9,312 nucleotides of DNA from Prevotella sp. UBA1378. GTDB taxonomy: Bacteria; Bacteroidota; Bacteroidia; Bacteroidales; Bacteroidaceae. Shown here piece by piece: positions 7,408-9,312 of this stretch. Every line of letters starts with the position of its first letter. The stretch's first letter is position 1. The translations under genes were made by a program, and so were the position numbers. The stretch lies in assembly GCA_002305505.1 (NCBI GenBank), contig DBRC01000079.1, forward strand, positions 8,111 through 17,422. The letters are read 5' to 3'. Below the pieces are notes generated by a model, which was given only the letters and a program-made list of their open reading frames with translations, was not told where the DNA came from and made no database searches.

Positions 7408-7428
7408 CAACTCAAAACCATCAGATTA

Positions 7429-8724
7429 ATGAAACGCAGATACATATATACGGTGCTGGCATTGCTGTTTGTTGCAACGGTTTCGGCACAGCACAGGCAT
7501 AAGACAGTAAAAAATGATACGGCTCTCCTTGTGCGGGCATATATTGATTCATTGAACATTTACCGGCACCGGCTTGATTCTGTTTCGCGCATTGCCAGCT
7601 CGTTACGTCAGGAGAGCAACGATGGCAGATATTACCGGTTATTTGCCCCGCTCACGTTTTATCATTCGGCTGCAGGCAAAAGATTGTCGATTGCTCCGGG
7701 AAATACGGGGCACGACAACGTTGTGGATGCTATTGACGAGGCATTACTGAGGGTATACCTGAACCGCCCTGACTTGGTGAAAGACAGCGAAAGCCAGCTG
7801 GAAAGAGCCGGTACGTTGCGTAACGACATTGACCGTCCAGTAAAACAGGAAGTGGAACTGGTGGAGAAAGTGGCTCCAACACCCGAAGAACCGGAATTGT
7901 TGCCTACAGATGTGTTTTTCATCAAGAAGCCTAATTTTTGGAATTTCAAAGGCGATAGCTATTTACAGTTTTTGCAAAATTATGTCTCAAATAATTGGTA
8001 TAAGGGAGGGGAAAGCAATTATTCGATGCTGGCTAACCTAACGTTGGAGGCCAATTATGACAACAAACAGCGGGTGAAATGGGAAAATAAGCTCGAAATG
8101 AAGCTTGGCTTCCAAACCTCGCGTGATGATACTGTGCATAAGTTCAAAACGGATAACGACCTTATACGCTTGACAAGTAAACTGGGGTTGCAGGCGCATA
8201 ATAACTGGTATTATACGCTCCAGCTGCAGGCCGAAAGCCGGTTTACACAGGGATTGAAGAGCAATGACCATTATGTATATTCGGACTTTATGTCGCCGTT
8301 GAATCTAAACCTCGGCCTTGGTTTTGATTATAAGATTAAAACGAAGGACAGCCGGTTAAGCGGCAGTGTCAACCTATCGTTCCTTTCGTTTAATTTCAAG
8401 TATGTCGACCGTAAAAACTTGGCATCCCGGTATGGAATCAAAGGCGACCATCGGTCCACGGAAGACTTTGGTTCGCAGTTGACGGCCGACTTATCATGGA
8501 AGATATCCGATCAGGTGAGGTGGAAAACACGCCTAAATGCCTATACCTCTTATCATCGTGCACAAGTGGATTGGGAGAATACCATCATGGTGAACGTGAG
8601 CAAGTATATCAGCACCAATATTTTCCTCTATCCGCGCTTTGATGATTCGGCCAATTACGACGATAAGTTAGGCTATCTGCAGTTTAAGGAATATATGTCG
8701 CTCGGATTTTCTTATTCGTTCTGA
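7429..8724 (+). CDS. DUF3078 domain protein, probable outer-membrane beta-barrel
   Basis: From the ATG at 7429 the product has 431 residues. It begins with a Sec signal peptide (MKRR, a hydrophobic run, then VSA before Gln21). Residues 22 to about 160 are polar and partly helical, with a Pro/Glu-rich linker (EEPELLP) near the end. From about 163 the C-terminal part matches the DUF3078 pattern: a Phe/Asn-rich opening, NNWYKGGESNYS (188-199), then alternating strands rich in Tyr, Trp, Asn and Lys. It closes with SLGFSYSF, a terminal Phe typical of outer-membrane barrels that use the BAM complex. The biochemical role of DUF3078 proteins is not known to me. The gene is divergent from pyrG. The longer TTG-started frame is set aside because its start lies inside the -7 element and ATG MKRR gives a clean signal peptide. 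Confidence 0.85.
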   Translation: MKRRYIYTVLALLFVATVSAQHRHKTVKNDTALLVRAYIDSLNIYRHRLDSVSRIASSLRQESNDGRYYRLFAPLTFYHSAAGKRLSIAPGNTGHDNVVDAIDEALLRVYLNRPDLVKDSESQLERAGTLRNDIDRPVKQEVELVEKVAPTPEEPELLPTDVFFIKKPNFWNFKGDSYLQFLQNYVSNNWYKGGESNYSMLANLTLEANYDNKQRVKWENKLEMKLGFQTSRDDTVHKFKTDNDLIRLTSKLGLQAHNNWYYTLQLQAESRFTQGLKSNDHYVYSDFMSPLNLNLGLGFDYKIKTKDSRLSGSVNLSFLSFNFKYVDRKNLASRYGIKGDHRSTEDFGSQLTADLSWKISDQVRWKTRLNAYTSYHRAQVDWENTIMVNVSKYISTNIFLYPRFDDSANYDDKLGYLQFKEYMSLGFSYSF

Positions 8725-8732
8725 TAATCTTG
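8725..8732 (+). promoter_or_regulatory. Weak candidate -7 element for yjbQ (TAATCTTG)
   Basis: TAATCTTG differs from the TAnnTTTG consensus at one base and begins directly after the stop of the DUF3078 gene. It would leave a leader of roughly 50-55 bases before the yjbQ ATG, containing the short frame at 8747-8794. No -33 element is evident, so yjbQ may equally be read through from the upstream gene. Confidence 0.2.
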
Positions 8733-8746
8733 TTGACGGAATAAGC

Positions 8747-8794
8747 ATGTTTCTATCGCAACCGCAACACCTACAGGGATATATCGAGCTATGA
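8747..8794 (+). CDS. Possible 15-codon leader frame overlapping the yjbQ start
   Basis: ATG at 8747 opens a frame of 15 codons (MFLSQPQHLQGYIEL). Its stop TGA at 8792-8794 shares bases with the yjbQ start in an ATGA arrangement, which commonly gives translational coupling. It lies wholly in the 66-base gap after the DUF3078 gene, apart from the stop. It has no recognisable signal, no run of a regulatory amino acid and no clear ribosome binding site, and a frame this short can occur by chance. I record it because the overlap is exact; coding status is unproven. Confidence 0.2.
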   Translation: MFLSQPQHLQGYIEL

Positions 8795-9204
8795 TACGAC
8801 AGGTAGAGATAACACTTAAGCCCAAGTCACGGGGATTTCATCTGGTGACAAGTGAGATACTGAGGCAGTTGCCCAAACTGCCACAGGCGGGTATCATCAA
8901 CATCTTCACGAAACACACGAGTTGCGGACTGAGCATTAACGAGAACTGCGACCCGGATGTGCGCGTCGATATGGAGAGCATCTTCAACCGTCTTGTGCCA
9001 GAAAACCAGCCCTACTATGAGCATACGCTGGAAGGTGCTGATGACATGCCGGCCCATGCCAAATCAACATTGAGCGGTGTGAGTATCAATATTCCGATTA
9101 CTGATGGCAAGCTGAACATGGGGACTTGGCAAGGCATCTACTTCTGTGAGTACCGGAACTATGGCGGAGCCCGGAAACTGGTAGCGACGATAATTGGAGA
9201 GTGA
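8791..9204 (+). CDS. yjbQ: YjbQ/UPF0047 family protein (secondary thiamine-phosphate synthase type)
   Basis: The 137-residue product has the normal length for the UPF0047 family of small single-domain proteins that form trimers. The family blocks are all present: KHTSCGLSINENCDPDVRVD (41-60), EGADDMPAHAKSTL (81-94), IPITDGKLNMGTWQGIYFCE (101-120) and a Gly-rich GGARKL near the C-terminus. His42, His78 and His89 are the likely metal or active-site ligands. Weak thiamine-phosphate synthase activity has been reported for the E. coli protein and gives the name used in databases, but the true cellular role is unsettled. The ATG at 8791 lies 66 bases after the DUF3078 stop on the same strand. AGGGAT at 8776-8781 is a weak ribosome binding candidate. 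Confidence 0.93.
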   Translation: MIRQVEITLKPKSRGFHLVTSEILRQLPKLPQAGIINIFTKHTSCGLSINENCDPDVRVDMESIFNRLVPENQPYYEHTLEGADDMPAHAKSTLSGVSINIPITDGKLNMGTWQGIYFCEYRNYGGARKLVATIIGE

Positions 9205-9242
9205 TATGAACTATACCTGCAAATCCGGGTTCGGGTAACAGA

Positions 9243-9312
9243 TTAATACGCCAGTCCGGGATAAGAAACCCACGCTAATCCGGCGGCATAAAGGCAAGCT
9301 GTGGGCAGCAGG
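9243..9312 (-). CDS. Possible 3' end of a convergent gene (partial, unidentified)
   Basis: On the minus strand one frame enters from the right edge and runs 22 codons to TAA at 9243-9245. Its tail is rich in Ala, Gly, Leu and Tyr and ends in AGLAWVSYPGLAY, with codons ordinary for the neighbouring genes. It would converge on yjbQ with 38 bases between the stops. A second minus frame stays open to a TAG at 9211-9213, so the choice of frame is uncertain. I do not recognise either tail, and the stretch is too short to prove coding. Confidence 0.25.
   Translation of the reverse strand, partial: LLPTACLYAAGLAWVSYPGLAY

Noticed and set aside
7405..7428. TTG at 7405 as start of the DUF3078 gene
   Set aside because: It lies inside the TATCTTTG -7 element and would add eight residues before a clean signal peptide that begins at ATG 7429.
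9206..9238. Ten-codon ATG frame just after yjbQ on the plus strand
   Set aside because: It is very short, ends at TAA, has no signal and looks like chance.
1..9312. Search for CRISPR arrays, tRNA or rRNA genes, insertion sequences and defence genes
   Set aside because: No spaced direct repeats, transposase or integrase motifs, cloverleaf patterns or nuclease/helicase genes were seen; nearly all bases belong to conserved core genes.

Overview
The window looks like a chromosomal segment from the phylum Bacteroidota, most likely the order Bacteroidales. Four things point there: promoter -7 elements of the TAnnTTTG type, a dipeptidyl peptidase closely resembling Porphyromonas gingivalis DPP5, a DUF3078 outer-membrane-type protein, and the Bacteroidota style of YidC (long periplasmic domain, Lys instead of Arg in the groove) and PyrG. 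Genus cannot be named from sequence alone. No RNA gene, CRISPR array, insertion sequence or phage gene was seen.

Layout. Four genes lie on the minus strand, in transcription order pyrG (CTP synthase, 7274 to 5661), yidC (membrane insertase, 5656 to 3773), dpp5 (periplasmic dipeptidyl peptidase, 3680 to 1518) and an MFSD1-like MFS transporter (1482 to 70). pyrG and yidC are 4 bases apart, dpp5 and the transporter 35 bases apart. The 92-base gap between yidC and dpp5 holds a 14-bp perfect inverted repeat, so the four genes may be one long operon or two pairs split by a hairpin. On the plus strand lie a DUF3078 beta-barrel-like protein (7429 to 8724) and a YjbQ/UPF0047 protein (8791 to 9204). 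Between the divergent pyrG and DUF3078 genes are two facing -7 elements, with three 10-bp tandem repeats of CACAGATT type between them. The last 70 bases may hold the 3' end of a convergent gene.

How the genes work together. pyrG supplies CTP and yidC inserts inner-membrane proteins; both are housekeeping. dpp5 and the transporter read as a peptide-use module: a secreted exopeptidase releases dipeptides in the periplasm, and an MFS protein that keeps the two charged substrate residues recalled for the lysosomal dipeptide transporter MFSD1 could carry them into the cell. This pairing is the best functional lead here. Other points: a natural Gly-to-Ala change in the GTP-responsive lid of PyrG, the slip-register inverted repeat upstream of dpp5, and a 15-codon leader frame whose stop overlaps the yjbQ start. 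Most of the window is conserved core genome; I found no clearly new multi-gene defence or mobile system.
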